This document shows, one piece after another, positions 25,276-33,789 of a stretch of DNA of 47,883 nt. Position numbers and translations under genes: made by a program. The notes beneath the pieces were generated by a model. That model did no database searches. It was not told where the DNA came from and worked only from the letters and a program-made list of their open reading frames with translations. Each line of letters opens with the position of its first letter. Positions within the stretch are counted from its first letter, which is position 1. The stretch is from Cellulomonas denverensis (GTDB taxonomy: Bacteria; Actinomycetota; Actinomycetes; Actinomycetales; Cellulomonadaceae). The DNA lies in NCBI RefSeq assembly GCF_012396125.1, contig NZ_JAAXOX010000017.1, positions 1-47,883 of the forward strand, in the 5' to 3' direction.

Positions 25276-26280
25276 GTGAGCATCCCCAGTCGGTCCGAGC
25301 TGAAGAAGCTGCCCAAGAAGGAGCGACGGATCGTCGCCCGGGAGCTGGCCCGGATCGCCCGGGAGCGGGAGGAGGCCCGGCGGCGGCGCAACAAGCGGCT
25401 GGGCTGGACCGGGGCCGGGCTGACCGTGGTCGCGGCCGGGGTGGTCGCGGTGCTGGCGGTGCAGGCCTCCGCCCGCGCCGCCCACCTCGGACCGCAGAAC
25501 ATGCTCAGCGACGGGCTGGTGTTCTCCGGTGACGGCAGCGCGATCACCGCGGCGACCACCGCGGCCCTGCAACCGGGCGCCGAGCCGGTGGCCACGGCTG
25601 TCGATCGCAGCAGCGGGGTGGTCGACCTGACGCTCACCCTGGACTACCGCTCGCCGGAGGCGCAGAGCTTCTGGGCAGCCAACGGCGAGGCGATCGAGAG
25701 CTGGGTGACCCAGGGCTACGCCACGCTGGAGGTGCACCCGGTGGCGGTGCTGGACGGGACCTCGGTCGCGGCCCCCACGCCCACCGCCACGGCCACCGCG
25801 TCCGACCCGGCCACCCTGGACACCACCGGCGACTACTCGGTGCGGGCCGCGAACGCCCTGGCCTGCGTCGCCGACATCGTGCCGGACACCGGCCTCAGCG
25901 TGCACACCGCACTGCTGGACGCCCAGCCGGAGCTGGCGGCCGAGGGACTCACCGACGACGAGCTGGTGAGCCTGGTCCAGGGCACCGGCATCACCGACAC
26001 CACGGTCGCCGACTGCATCACCGGGCACACCTTCCAGCCCTGGGTGCAGGACGCCACCGAGCGGTCCGGGGTGTCCGGGTCGGCACCGGTGGTGCTGGTC
26101 GCGGGGGAGGAGTACACCGGCGCGCTGGACGACAACGACGCACTGATCGAGTTCATCACCGAGGTCAGTGAACGGCTGGCCGAGGAGGCAGCGGCCGAGG
26201 AGGCCGAGGCGGAGGCGACCGCCGAACCGACCGCCGAGCCCACGACCGACCCCACCGACGAGGCGACCGCCGGCGAGTAA
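25276..26280 (+). CDS. DsbA-fold membrane-anchored protein lacking the CXXC motif
   Basis: 334-aa protein. A highly basic N-terminal cytoplasmic segment (residues 1-42, KKLPKKERRIVARELARIAR) precedes one transmembrane helix (about 44-66). A thioredoxin/DsbA-like extracytoplasmic domain follows: VVDLTLTLDYRSPEAQSFW, YATLEVHPVAVLDG, then a helical insert, and APVVLVAGEEYTG as the cis-Pro region. Where active relatives carry CPxC after the first strand, this one reads DYRSPEAQ, so disulfide exchange by that motif is not expected. Two other cysteines (ALACVAD and ADCITG) may pair. The tail is Glu/Ala/Thr-rich. The GTG at 25276 has AGGAG 7 nt upstream. Confidence 0.75.
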   Translation: MSIPSRSELKKLPKKERRIVARELARIAREREEARRRRNKRLGWTGAGLTVVAAGVVAVLAVQASARAAHLGPQNMLSDGLVFSGDGSAITAATTAALQPGAEPVATAVDRSSGVVDLTLTLDYRSPEAQSFWAANGEAIESWVTQGYATLEVHPVAVLDGTSVAAPTPTATATASDPATLDTTGDYSVRAANALACVADIVPDTGLSVHTALLDAQPELAAEGLTDDELVSLVQGTGITDTTVADCITGHTFQPWVQDATERSGVSGSAPVVLVAGEEYTGALDDNDALIEFITEVSERLAEEAAAEEAEAEATAEPTAEPTTDPTDEATAGE

Positions 26281-26291
26281 CCCCTCCACCC

Positions 26292-26324
26292 CCGGTCGGA
26301 GCGGCAGCACCCGGCTCCGACCGG
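26292..26324. terminator. Terminator hairpin after the DsbA-fold gene
   Basis: 11-bp perfect stem CCGGTCGGAGC / GCTCCGACCGG with an 11-nt loop, 11 bases after the stop codon. Confidence 0.7.
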
Positions 26325-26378
26325 CGGGGGACACCTACCCGATCCGCCGGGCCGACGCGGTGCCCCCACCCGGCTCCG

Positions 26379-26384
26379 TACCGT
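26379..26384 (+). promoter_or_regulatory. -10 TACCGT of the vanZ-type gene
   Basis: TACCGT lies 7 nt before ATG 26392; no Shine-Dalgarno sequence is visible. Fits the leaderless pattern. Confidence 0.35.
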
Positions 26385-26391
26385 GACGGGC

Positions 26392-27498
26392 ATGGACAGA
26401 TGGACCTGGCCGGCCTGGGTCGGTGTGGTCGGTGGACTGCTGCTGTTCGCGGCGCTGTTCCTGCCGGCGGTGGTGTGGCAGAGCCGGCGGTACGGGCGGC
26501 TGAGCGTGCTGCGGTTGATCGGGACCGCGGCGCTCGCGGTGTACGGCACGGCGCTGGTCGCCTACACCCTGCTGCCGCTGCCCTCCGGCGATCTGACCCT
26601 CTGGTGCGCCGAGCACGGGGTCGGCGGCGCGCAACTGCACCCGTTCCAGTTCGTCGCGGACATCCGGCGCGACACCGCCGGGATGAGCCTGGCCGCCACG
26701 CTGCGCAGCGCCGCGGTGCTGCAGGTGGTGTTCAACGTCCTGCTGTTCCTGCCCTGGGGCATCTTCGCCCGCGGGTTCGCCGGCTGGGGCGTGCTGCGGT
26801 CCACCCTGACCGGGGCGCTGGCGTCGCTGGCGATCGAGGTCACCCAGTACACCGGGGTGTTCGGGCTGATCGGCTGCTCGTACCGGATCGGCGACGTGGA
26901 CGACCTGATGACCAACACCCTGGGTGCGCTGCTCGGTGCGCTGGCCGCCCCGCTGGTGCTGCGCTGGATGCCGCGGCCGGCCGACCTGGCCCGCGACCGC
27001 GGTGCACCGCGACCGGTGAGCACGCTGCGCCGGTGGCTCGGGATGCTGGTGGACGTGGTGTCGGTGCTGGTGCTGGGCGCCGCCCTCGGGATCGGCTGGG
27101 GCCTGGCCGCGCACCTGATCGACGGCCGGGAGATCGCGGCCCCGGCGCTGGTGAGCACCTGGTTCCCGGCGGCGGTGCTGCTCTGGCTGCCGCCCCTGGT
27201 CGGCTCCGGTGCCTCGCTCGGCCAGCGGGCGATGTGGCTGGAACCGCGTTGGCGGTCGGCCTCCGGCGCGCTGGTGCACGGCAGCCTGCCCCGGCGCGCG
27301 CTGCGCGGGTTCTTCGGCGCCGCGGGGTGGGGGCTGCTCAGCGCACTGGACGGGACCGGCCTGGTGCTGGTGATCTTCGTGCTCGTGACCGTGCTGGCGG
27401 TGCCGTTCAGCCGCGGCCACCGCGGGTTGTCCTACGCCCTGACCGGCGCCGAGCTGGTCGACGCCCGCAACCCGGTCGGTGAGCCGGCCCGGACCTGA
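26392..27498 (+). CDS. VanZ-family membrane protein
   Basis: 368-aa polytopic protein. The VanZ-like core spans about residues 35-200: ALVAYTLLPLPSG, LHPFQFVADIRRD, VVFNVLLFLPWGIFARGF, LTGALASLAIEVTQYTGVFG and the signature YRIGDVDDLMTNTLGALLGA. A C-terminal half of five or more extra helices follows (RDD-like appearance). VanZ proteins are linked to teicoplanin and other lipopeptide/glycopeptide tolerance, but most homologues have no demonstrated function. I start at ATG 26392; GTG 26383 would add three residues. Confidence 0.82.
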   Translation: MDRWTWPAWVGVVGGLLLFAALFLPAVVWQSRRYGRLSVLRLIGTAALAVYGTALVAYTLLPLPSGDLTLWCAEHGVGGAQLHPFQFVADIRRDTAGMSLAATLRSAAVLQVVFNVLLFLPWGIFARGFAGWGVLRSTLTGALASLAIEVTQYTGVFGLIGCSYRIGDVDDLMTNTLGALLGALAAPLVLRWMPRPADLARDRGAPRPVSTLRRWLGMLVDVVSVLVLGAALGIGWGLAAHLIDGREIAAPALVSTWFPAAVLLWLPPLVGSGASLGQRAMWLEPRWRSASGALVHGSLPRRALRGFFGAAGWGLLSALDGTGLVLVIFVLVTVLAVPFSRGHRGLSYALTGAELVDARNPVGEPART

Positions 27499-27511
27499 GC
27501 GATCCGGGCGG

Positions 27512-28756
27512 TCAGGCGCGCACCGCGGACTTCAGCGGCAGCTCCGGGTCGCTCGCCCGGACCGGGTCCAGCTCCGGCAACCGGTCGGCCGCGAACAACC
27601 GGCGGGCGCCCGCCACATCCCGGGGCCGGTCGACGGTGAACACGGCGGTCAGCCGGTCGGAGCCGGCGGCGAACCACAGGGCGGTCCAGCCGTCGCCGCC
27701 CGCCGGGTCGCCGCGCAGCACCAGGTCGTCCGACCGGCCGGGTTCGCCGTACAGCGCCAGCTCGCGGCCGAACTGGGTGGAGAACACGTAGGGCGCCGGG
27801 TCCTCGGCCACCGGCTCGCCGAGCAGGGAGGCGACCGCCACCGCCGGCCCGCGCAGCGCGGCGTCCCAGTGCCCGCCGCCGACCCAGCCGTGCCGGGCCG
27901 AGCGCCGCCGGGCCACGTCGCCCACCAGCCGGACCCGGTCCGCCCCGGGCACGCCGACCGGCGCCAGGTGCTCGTCCACCCGCACCGACCCGTCCAGGTC
28001 ACGCGGCAGCGTGCCGTCCAGCCAGTCGGTGGCCGGTCGCGCGCCGACCGCGGCCAGCACCAGGTCGCCGTCCACCCGGCTGCCGTCCTCCAGGGACACC
28101 CCGGCGGCGTCCACCGTGGCCACCCGGACCCCGGTCCGCAGCTGCACCCCGGCGGCCTCCCACCACGGCCGGGTCAGTTCGCCGACCGCGCCGAGCACCG
28201 GCAGCGGCCCGGCCAGCGCCTCCAGCACGGTCACCTCGGTGCCGGCCGCCGCGGCCACCCCGGCGACCTCCGCGCCGATCCAGCCCGCGCCGATGATCAC
28301 CAGCCGCCGGGCGGTGGCCAGTGCACCGCGCAGTGCCTCGGCATCCGTGGCGGTGTGCAGCACCCGGGCGGCCGGCCAGGGGTTCATCGGTACCGAGCCG
28401 GTGGCGATCACCACCGCATCGGCGGTCAGGTCGTCCGCCCCGGCGAGGCGCACCCGCACGCCGTCCGGGTCCAGGTGCAGCCCGGTGGCGGCGGTCGCGA
28501 GCCGGACCTCGTCCGCCGCGGCGAGTGCGTCGGCATCCAGTTCGTCCGCGAGCCAGGCCGGGGCGGGCCGGTCGAGCAGGTGCTTGGACAGCGGCGGGCG
28601 GTCGTAGGGCGGTACCGGCTCGGCGCCCAGCAGGCCGATCCAGCCGCGGTAACCCTGGCGGCGCAGCTCCAGCACGGTGCGCGCGCCGGCCAGTCCGGCG
28701 CCGACGACCAGGATGCGGGCGGGAGGGCGGGCTGCGGGGTGGTCGGCTGCGCTCAC
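27512..28756 (-). CDS. FAD-dependent pyridine nucleotide-disulfide-type (ferredoxin) reductase
   Basis: 414-aa NAD(P)H:ferredoxin-reductase-like flavoprotein of the class found with Rieske/P450 systems. It has two dinucleotide-binding motifs, ILVVGAGLAGARTV (FAD, residues 15-28) and LVIIGAGWIGAEVAG (NADH, about residue 144). Other landmarks: VPPYDRPPLSKHLL, VIATGSVP, and the second FAD-binding part RVRLVGDVARR. No partner ferredoxin or oxygenase gene is nearby. The GTG at 28756 was chosen because TACCGT lies 7 nt upstream and the FAD motif then begins at a normal position; the open frame runs to 28819 without support. Confidence 0.85.
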   Translation of the reverse strand: MSAADHPAARPPARILVVGAGLAGARTVLELRRQGYRGWIGLLGAEPVPPYDRPPLSKHLLDRPAPAWLADELDADALAAADEVRLATAATGLHLDPDGVRVRLAGADDLTADAVVIATGSVPMNPWPAARVLHTATDAEALRGALATARRLVIIGAGWIGAEVAGVAAAAGTEVTVLEALAGPLPVLGAVGELTRPWWEAAGVQLRTGVRVATVDAAGVSLEDGSRVDGDLVLAAVGARPATDWLDGTLPRDLDGSVRVDEHLAPVGVPGADRVRLVGDVARRRSARHGWVGGGHWDAALRGPAVAVASLLGEPVAEDPAPYVFSTQFGRELALYGEPGRSDDLVLRGDPAGGDGWTALWFAAGSDRLTAVFTVDRPRDVAGARRLFAADRLPELDPVRASDPELPLKSAVRA

Positions 28757-28763
28757 CCCGGTC

Positions 28764-28773
28764 ACGGTAGTCT
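28764..28773. promoter_or_regulatory. Overlapping divergent -10 elements
   Basis: Minus-strand TACCGT (28764-28769) serves the FAD reductase; plus-strand TAGTCT (28768-28773) serves the DUF3017 gene. The two hexamers share two bases, so the promoters should compete. The reductase transcript would be leaderless, the other would have a leader of about 26 nt with a Shine-Dalgarno sequence. Confidence 0.4.
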
Positions 28774-28805
28774 CGACGACGGCTCGAACCGAAGGGAGCA
28801 GCCCC

Positions 28806-29174
28806 GTGACCCCGACCACCCCCGGTCAGTCCGCGGCCGATCCGCTGCTGGAGGACCCGGACGCGCGCTTCGGCCCCGACGGCCAGCCGCTCGATCCGCG
28901 GGAGATCGCCCGCGCGTCGCTGGAGGCGGGCCGGAACGCCTCGCTGTGGACGGTGGCCGGCGCCGTGCTGGCCTGCGTGGCCGCCGCGCTGGTCTGGGGA
29001 CCGGCGCTGGGCGCCACCCTGTTCGCCGCGCTGCTGGCGGTGTGCGCCGTGGTGCGGGCGGTGGTCCGCGGGCCCGGGCCGGCGGTGCTGGTGGTGCGCA
29101 AGCGCGCGGTGGACGTCCTGGTGCTGAGCGTCCTGGCGCTGGGCATCGGCGCGCTGGCCCAGATCCTGCCCTGA
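28806..29174 (+). CDS. DUF3017-type small membrane protein
   Basis: 122-aa protein. A polar N terminus (SAADPLLEDPDARFGPDGQP) precedes three hydrophobic helices (LWTVAGAVLACVAAALVW, ALGATLFAALLAVCAVV, VDVLVLSVLALGIGALAQIL). The segment PAVLVVRKRAVDVLVL before the last helix matches the DUF3017 pattern as I recall it. In many actinobacteria this protein is encoded next to folD; here folD is about 10 kb away. The GTG start has GAAGGGAG 7 nt upstream. Function unknown. Confidence 0.7.
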   Translation: MTPTTPGQSAADPLLEDPDARFGPDGQPLDPREIARASLEAGRNASLWTVAGAVLACVAAALVWGPALGATLFAALLAVCAVVRAVVRGPGPAVLVVRKRAVDVLVLSVLALGIGALAQILP

Positions 29175-29198
29175 CCGCGCGGCGCCCCGGACGCGACA

Positions 29199-29230
29199 GG
29201 GGGCGGCCCCGCCGCAGCGGAACCGCCCCC
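29199..29230. terminator. Terminator between DUF3017 and aquaporin genes
   Basis: 8-bp stem GGGGGCGG / CCGCCCCC, with an inner CCGC-A-GCGG hairpin in its loop, between convergent genes. Confidence 0.65.
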
Positions 29231-29251
29231 GTCGGGCGTGGGTGAGTGGGC

Positions 29252-30298
29252 TCAGCGGCCCTCGACCACCACGACCTCCTCCTCGATCAGCACGTCGTCG
29301 GCGAGCTCCTCGTCCAGCTCGTCCTCCTCCGCGCCGCCGCCGAAGCCGCGGTAGAGCAGCGCGGCCAGCAGGCCACCGACCAGCGGGCCGACGATGAACA
29401 CCCAGATCTGACCCCAGGCCCAGCTCTCGGAGAAGATCGCCGCGGCGATGCTCCGCGCCGGGTTCAGGCCCGCGTTGGTGATCGGGGTGGCGATCAGCAC
29501 GGCCACCGCCAGTGCGGCGCCGTACCCGGCGGCGGCCTGACCGCGACCGAGGCGGGCCCGGCCGGTCAGGCTCAGCACGACCCCGACCAGCACCGCGGTG
29601 ACGACCACCTCGACCAGCAGGGCGGCCAGCAGGCTGAAGCCCTCGCCGGTGCTGGTGGCGGCGGCCAGCGGGGAGTGCGTGTCGTAGCCGTTCGCCACTC
29701 CGGCGAAGAACTGGCGCTGGATGGTCTCCAGCTCGGGCAGCTGGGTCATCGTGACGTACAGCACCGCCGTGGCCAGCGCGCCACCGATGAGCTGGGCGAC
29801 CCAGTAGGGCGCCAGGTGGGCGGCACGGGTCCGCCCGGCCAGCACCGAGCCCAGCGTGATCGCCGGGTTGAAGTGCCCGCCGGAGACGGCGCCGACCATC
29901 AGGTGCGCGGCGCCCGCGCCCAGACCGAAGGCCAGTGCGGAACCCAGGGTGCCGACCCCGCTGGCCGACGCGTACAGGGCGGTGCCCAGGCCGGCGAGCA
30001 GCAGCACGAAGGTGCCCAGGGCCTCGGCACCGATCCGGGCGCCCAGCGAGGGTCCGTCCGCGCGGGCCGCGGTGATCACCGGGTAGTCCTCGACCTCGGT
30101 GGCCGGGGCGGTGCTCAGGCCGTAGCCCGCGGCCGCGCCGTAGCCCGCCTGGGCCGCGGCGCCGGGGGCGACCGGGGCGACCGGCACCTCCTCGGCGGGG
30201 ACGGCCGTGGCCTCGTCCGCGGCGGTGCTGGGGGTGGTCTCCGGCTGGTCCTCGGGAGCCTTCGGCTCCTCGGGGGTCCCGGGCTTCTCCTGCGACAT
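29252..30298 (-). CDS. Aquaporin / MIP-family channel with long acidic tails
   Basis: 348-aa membrane channel with six helices and two NPA half-helices: [11 protein letters not shown] (NPA at 144-146) and [11 protein letters not shown] (NPA 279-281, pore Arg282). Both NPA boxes are canonical, which favours a water channel over glycerol, though the selectivity filter cannot be settled by eye. Unusual parts are an acidic, Pro/Ala-rich N-terminal extension of about 80 residues and a very acidic C terminus ([20 protein letters not shown]). Most aquaporins are about 230-280 aa. The ATG at 30298 was chosen for its position; the open frame continues upstream through non-coding sequence. Confidence 0.9.
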   Translation of the reverse strand: MSQEKPGTPEEPKAPEDQPETTPSTAADEATAVPAEEVPVAPVAPGAAAQAGYGAAAGYGLSTAPATEVEDYPVITAARADGPSLGARIGAEALGTFVLLLAGLGTALYASASGVGTLGSALAFGLGAGAAHLMVGAVSGGHFNPAITLGSVLAGRTRAAHLAPYWVAQLIGGALATAVLYVTMTQLPELETIQRQFFAGVANGYDTHSPLAAATSTGEGFSLLAALLVEVVVTAVLVGVVLSLTGRARLGRGQAAAGYGAALAVAVLIATPITNAGLNPARSIAAAIFSESWAWGQIWVFIVGPLVGGLLAALLYRGFGGGAEEDELDEELADDVLIEEEVVVVEGR

Positions 30299-30451
30299 GG
30301 TGATCCCGTCGTTCGTGAGCGTGGTGGGCCGCGGTGGGAGGCCGCGGCGCTGGGTCGCGCACCTGGCGCGGACCCGACCACTCAGCATGCCAGCACCGCC
30401 TGTGCGCTGCCTGGCAACCGGCCGGCGCCCCCGAAGTATCTCGACGTCAAG

Positions 30452-30457
30452 TAATCT
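30452..30457 (+). promoter_or_regulatory. -10 TAATCT of icd
   Basis: TAATCT lies 7 nt before the icd ATG; no Shine-Dalgarno sequence lies between. Strong case for a leaderless transcript. Confidence 0.5.
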
Positions 30458-30464
30458 GGCGCCC

Positions 30465-31682
30465 ATGGCCAAGATCAAGGTGCAGGGACCGGTCGTCGAG
30501 CTCGACGGCGACGAGATGACGCGGATCATCTGGCAGTTCATCAAGGACCGCCTGATCCACCCGTATCTGGACATCGACCTGCGGTACTACGACCTGTCGA
30601 TCCAGAACCGCGACGCCACCGACGACCAGGTGACGATCGACGCGGCGAACGCGATCAAGGAGCACGGTGTCGGCGTCAAGTGCGCCACCATCACCCCGGA
30701 CGAGGCCCGGGTCGAGGAGTTCGGCCTCAAGAAGATGTGGGTCTCCCCGAACGGCACGATCCGCAACATCCTCGGCGGCGTGGTGTTCCGCGAGCCGATC
30801 ATCATCAGCAACATCCCGCGGCTGGTGCCGGGCTGGAACAAGCCGATCATCATCGGCCGGCACGCCCACGGCGACCAGTACAAGGCGACCAACTTCAAGG
30901 TGCCCGGCGCCGGCACCCTGACCCTGACCTACACCCCGGCGGACGGCTCCGAGCCGATCCGGCAGGAGGTCGTGACCTACCCGGAGTCCGGCGGCGTCGC
31001 GATGGGCATGTACAACTTCAACGAGTCGATCCGCGACTTCGCCCGGGCGTCCTTCGCCTACGGCCTGCAGCGGAACTACCCGGTGTACCTGTCCACCAAG
31101 AACACGATCCTCAAGGCCTACGACGGCCAGTTCAAGGACATCTTCCAGGAGGTGTTCGACACCGAGTTCGCCGACGCCTTCGCCGAGCGGGGCCTGACCT
31201 ACGAGCACCGGCTGATCGACGACATGGTCGCCTCCGCGATGAAGTGGGAGGGCGGCTACGTCTGGGCCTGCAAGAACTACGACGGTGACGTGCAGTCCGA
31301 CACCGTGGCGCAGGGCTTCGGCTCGCTGGGCCTGATGACGTCGGTGCTGATGACCCCGGACGGCAAGACCGTGGAGGCGGAGGCCGCGCACGGCACCGTC
31401 ACCCGGCACTACCGCCAGCACCAGCAGGGCAAGCCGACCTCGACCAACCCGATCGCGTCGATCTTCGCCTGGACCGGTGGGCTCAAGCACCGCGGCAAGC
31501 TGGACGGCACCCCCGAGGTGGTCACCTTCGCGGAGACCCTGGAGGACGTGGTGGTCAAGACCGTCGAGTCCGGCAAGATGACCAAGGACCTCGCGCTGCT
31601 GGTCGGGCCGGAGCAGGCCTGGCTGACCACCGAGGACTTCCTCGCCGCGCTGGACCAGAACCTGGCGGCGCGCCTGGGCTGA
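30465..31682 (+). CDS. icd: NADP-dependent isocitrate dehydrogenase (homodimeric type)
   Basis: Oxidative decarboxylation of isocitrate to 2-oxoglutarate with NADP, TCA cycle. 405 aa, of the eukaryotic-like homodimeric subfamily (not the E. coli type): it starts [20 protein letters not shown]. It has [29 protein letters not shown] (substrate Ser/Asn/Arg), [37 protein letters not shown] with the metal aspartates, and [13 protein letters not shown] for NADP. Monocistronic, followed by a terminator. Confidence 0.96.
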   Translation: MAKIKVQGPVVELDGDEMTRIIWQFIKDRLIHPYLDIDLRYYDLSIQNRDATDDQVTIDAANAIKEHGVGVKCATITPDEARVEEFGLKKMWVSPNGTIRNILGGVVFREPIIISNIPRLVPGWNKPIIIGRHAHGDQYKATNFKVPGAGTLTLTYTPADGSEPIRQEVVTYPESGGVAMGMYNFNESIRDFARASFAYGLQRNYPVYLSTKNTILKAYDGQFKDIFQEVFDTEFADAFAERGLTYEHRLIDDMVASAMKWEGGYVWACKNYDGDVQSDTVAQGFGSLGLMTSVLMTPDGKTVEAEAAHGTVTRHYRQHQQGKPTSTNPIASIFAWTGGLKHRGKLDGTPEVVTFAETLEDVVVKTVESGKMTKDLALLVGPEQAWLTTEDFLAALDQNLAARLG

Positions 31683-31700
31683 CCGCCCGACCGCCTGTCG

Positions 31701-31734
31701 CGGCCCCGTCCCGGATCGCCCCGGGGCGGGGCCG
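31701..31734. terminator. Terminator after icd
   Basis: CGGCCCCG (31701-31708) pairs with CGGGGCCG (31727-31734); the stem continues with CCC/GGG. It lies between convergent icd and the doc-type gene. Confidence 0.75.
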
Positions 31735-31740
31735 TCGTCG

Positions 31741-32118
31741 TCAGGAGGTGGCTGCAGCCAGTCGCGCGGCGATGACCCGGACCTCGCGGATCGAGCCGTC
31801 CGCGACCGCGAGCACCAGTTCGACGGCGTCGTCCACGGGCATCGACAGCCGCCGGCCGTTGAGGGCGTAGAACAGGCGGGTGGACACCCAGCCGAGCCGC
31901 TTGTTGCCGTCCAGCAGCGGGTGGTGGGAGACCACGCCGACCAGCAACACGGCGGCCTTCTCGTCCAGCGAGGGATACAGCGGGACACCCTCCCAGCTGG
32001 TCGCTGGTTGGGCCGCCGCAGCGACCAGGCCGCCCGGATCGCGCAGGACCGGCTCGGTGCCGAGGAAGGCGCGCGCGGCGGCGAGCAGATCCTCCGGACC
32101 CAGATGGACGGTATTCAC
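31741..32118 (-). CDS. doc: Doc-type toxin (Fic/Doc family)
   Basis: 125-aa death-on-curing-type protein. The core motif reads HPLLDGNKRLGW (residues 66-77), compared with HPFxDGNKRTA in classical Doc; His, Asp, Gly, Asn, Lys and Arg are all kept. Doc of phage P1 phosphorylates EF-Tu and stops translation; the same activity here is inferred. Typical Doc N- and C-terminal parts are present (LYPSLDEKAAVLLVGVV, LNGRRLSMPVDDAVELVLAV). The GTG start overlaps the antitoxin stop by four bases (GTGA), the usual arrangement. Confidence 0.85.
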   Translation of the reverse strand: MNTVHLGPEDLLAAARAFLGTEPVLRDPGGLVAAAAQPATSWEGVPLYPSLDEKAAVLLVGVVSHHPLLDGNKRLGWVSTRLFYALNGRRLSMPVDDAVELVLAVADGSIREVRVIAARLAAATS

Positions 32119-32309
32119 GCCAGCCGATCGAGGATCGCCGCGTCCTCGGCGACGATCTCGGCCAACAGGGCGTCTCGGACGCTGGAGCGCTTCGCCGCGT
32201 AGTCCTGGACCGCGCGGCTGATGAGTTCGTTCTGGGAGATGTCCTCGGCGGCGGCGAGGGTGGCGACGGTGCGTTCGACCTCGTCCGACAGGCGGAGCGT
32301 GCGGGCCAT
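32115..32309 (-). CDS. Ribbon-helix-helix antitoxin of the Doc pair
   Basis: 64-aa antitoxin. The N-terminal ribbon-helix-helix reads ARTLRLSDEVERTVATLAAA, then EDISQNELISRAVQDY; the C terminus (RDALLAEIVAEDAAILDRLA) would neutralise the toxin. The ATG at 32309 has a perfect AGGAGG 6 nt upstream; a GTG at 32327 is less well placed. The first gene of the operon, behind a TACCA-CGA-TGGTA operator. Confidence 0.82.
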   Translation of the reverse strand: MARTLRLSDEVERTVATLAAAEDISQNELISRAVQDYAAKRSSVRDALLAEIVAEDAAILDRLA

Positions 32310-32331
32310 GCGTACCTCCTCGGTCACGTGA

Positions 32332-32344
32332 TACCACGATGGTA
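32332..32344. promoter_or_regulatory. Operator of the toxin-antitoxin operon
   Basis: Perfect inverted repeat TACCACGATGGTA, 23-35 bases upstream of the antitoxin ATG. On the minus strand TACCAT inside it is a plausible -10, so antitoxin binding would block its own promoter. Confidence 0.6.
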
Positions 32345-32592
32345 CCTGGGTAGCGGTGGCCCCCGCAGCCCGCCCGGTGTGCGGTGTGCACGCGGGATCG
32401 ACGCCCTCTTGTGTGGCGCGAGACGGGATTGGGTTGCCGGACAGTACCCACTTCGCACCGCTCTCGCTGGCCGAACTGGCTGGGGGCGACCGGCTCGCGC
32501 GGCTGGTGGAGGCGCGGGTGATCGGTGACCGGTCATGCCGTCACGACTCGAATTCAAGACCTAGGTGGTGCCGCCCGGCGATCCCGCGGCGC

Positions 32593-32598
32593 TATCCT
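32593..32598 (+). promoter_or_regulatory. -10 TATCCT of the ROK gene
   Basis: TATCCT lies 6 nt before the GTG at 32605. The 250 bases upstream (32345-32592) contain no convincing gene; one frame reads FAPLSLAELAGGDRLARLVE, which could be the remnant of a lost gene. Confidence 0.5.
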
Positions 32599-32604
32599 CC
32601 TGGG

Positions 32605-33789
32605 GTGGGCACTGATCGGGTGACCCCGGGATCGCAGTCTTCGCTCCGTGAAGCCAATCGCGCCCGGATCGTCAGCGCCGTCCAGCAGCGTGGCTCCCTC
32701 ACGCAGGTCGAGCTGGCCGGTGTCACCGGGCTGTCACCCGCCACGGTGTCGAACATCGTCAAGGAGCTCACCTCCGCCGGTGTGCTGAACACCTCCTCCT
32801 CGATCCGCAGTGGCCGTCGCGCCCAGCAGGTGACGCTGGCCCGGAACCTCGGCCTGGTCGCGGGGGTGCACTTCGGCTCCCGGTCGCTGCGGGTGGCGAT
32901 CGCCGACGCCGGGCAGCAGATCCTGGCCGAGCAGCGGATGCCGCTGCCGCCCGAGCACCGCGCGGACGCCGGGCTGGAACGCGCCGCGCTGCTGATCGCC
33001 GAGCTGGTGGAGAGCCTGGACGCCGCGCTGCCGGAGCTGATGGCGATCGGGGTGGGGGTGCCCGCACCGGTCGACCCGGCCACCGGGCGGATCGTGTCGG
33101 CCGGGGTGCTGCGCGGCTGGGACGGGGTCTCGGTCAGCGAGGTGCTGGAGCGGCGGCTGGGCGCACCGGTGTACGTGGACAACGACGCGAACCTGGGCGC
33201 GCTGGCCGAACTGCGCCAGGGTGCCGCGGTCGGCCGTCAGCACGTGGTCTACCTCAAGGTGTCGCACGGGGTCGGCGCCGGGCTGGTCGTCGGCGGGCGG
33301 CTGGTGCACGGCCGGGCCGGTGCCGCCGGGGAGTTCGGGCACATCACCGTGGACGAGAACGGGCCGATCTGCCGCTGCGGCAACCGGGGCTGCCTGGACG
33401 CGATGATCGGTGCCCCGGCCCTGCTGCGGATGCTGGAGTCCAGCCACGGGCACCTGACCCTGGCGGACGTGATCGCCCGCGCCCAGGACGGCGACCCGGG
33501 CTGCCGCCGGGTGATCTCCGACGCCGGCCGGCTACTGGCGGTGGCGGCGGCGGACACCTGCAACCTGTTGGACCCGGAGGTGGTGGTGGTCGGCGGGCGA
33601 CTGGCCGAGGCCGGGCCGATCCTGCTGGACACCTTCCGGTCCGTGCTGGCCCAGCGGGTGCTGCCCAGCACGGTCGGGCCGGTGGAGGTGGTCGCCACCG
33701 AGCTCGGCACCGAGGCCGAGGTGCGCGGGGCGCTGGCCCTGGCGATGGATCATGCGGGCGTGGCCGGATCACTGGTGGTGGCAGGATGA
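32605..33789 (+). CDS. ROK-family transcriptional regulator
   Basis: 394-aa sugar-responsive regulator (NagC/XylR/Mlc type). An N-terminal winged helix (LREANRARIVSAVQQRGSLT, then VELAGVTGLSPATVSNIVKE, residues 14-53) is followed by a sugar-kinase-like ROK domain. Landmarks are VDNDANLGALAE, VSHGVGAGLV, GAAGEFGHITVDENG and the zinc-binding CRCGNRGCLD. It overlaps the downstream ABC ATPase gene by four bases (ATGA), so it probably controls that sugar transporter component. The GTG at 32605 was chosen for the -10 hexamer 6 nt upstream. Confidence 0.9.
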   Translation: MGTDRVTPGSQSSLREANRARIVSAVQQRGSLTQVELAGVTGLSPATVSNIVKELTSAGVLNTSSSIRSGRRAQQVTLARNLGLVAGVHFGSRSLRVAIADAGQQILAEQRMPLPPEHRADAGLERAALLIAELVESLDAALPELMAIGVGVPAPVDPATGRIVSAGVLRGWDGVSVSEVLERRLGAPVYVDNDANLGALAELRQGAAVGRQHVVYLKVSHGVGAGLVVGGRLVHGRAGAAGEFGHITVDENGPICRCGNRGCLDAMIGAPALLRMLESSHGHLTLADVIARAQDGDPGCRRVISDAGRLLAVAAADTCNLLDPEVVVVGGRLAEAGPILLDTFRSVLAQRVLPSTVGPVEVVATELGTEAEVRGALALAMDHAGVAGSLVVAG

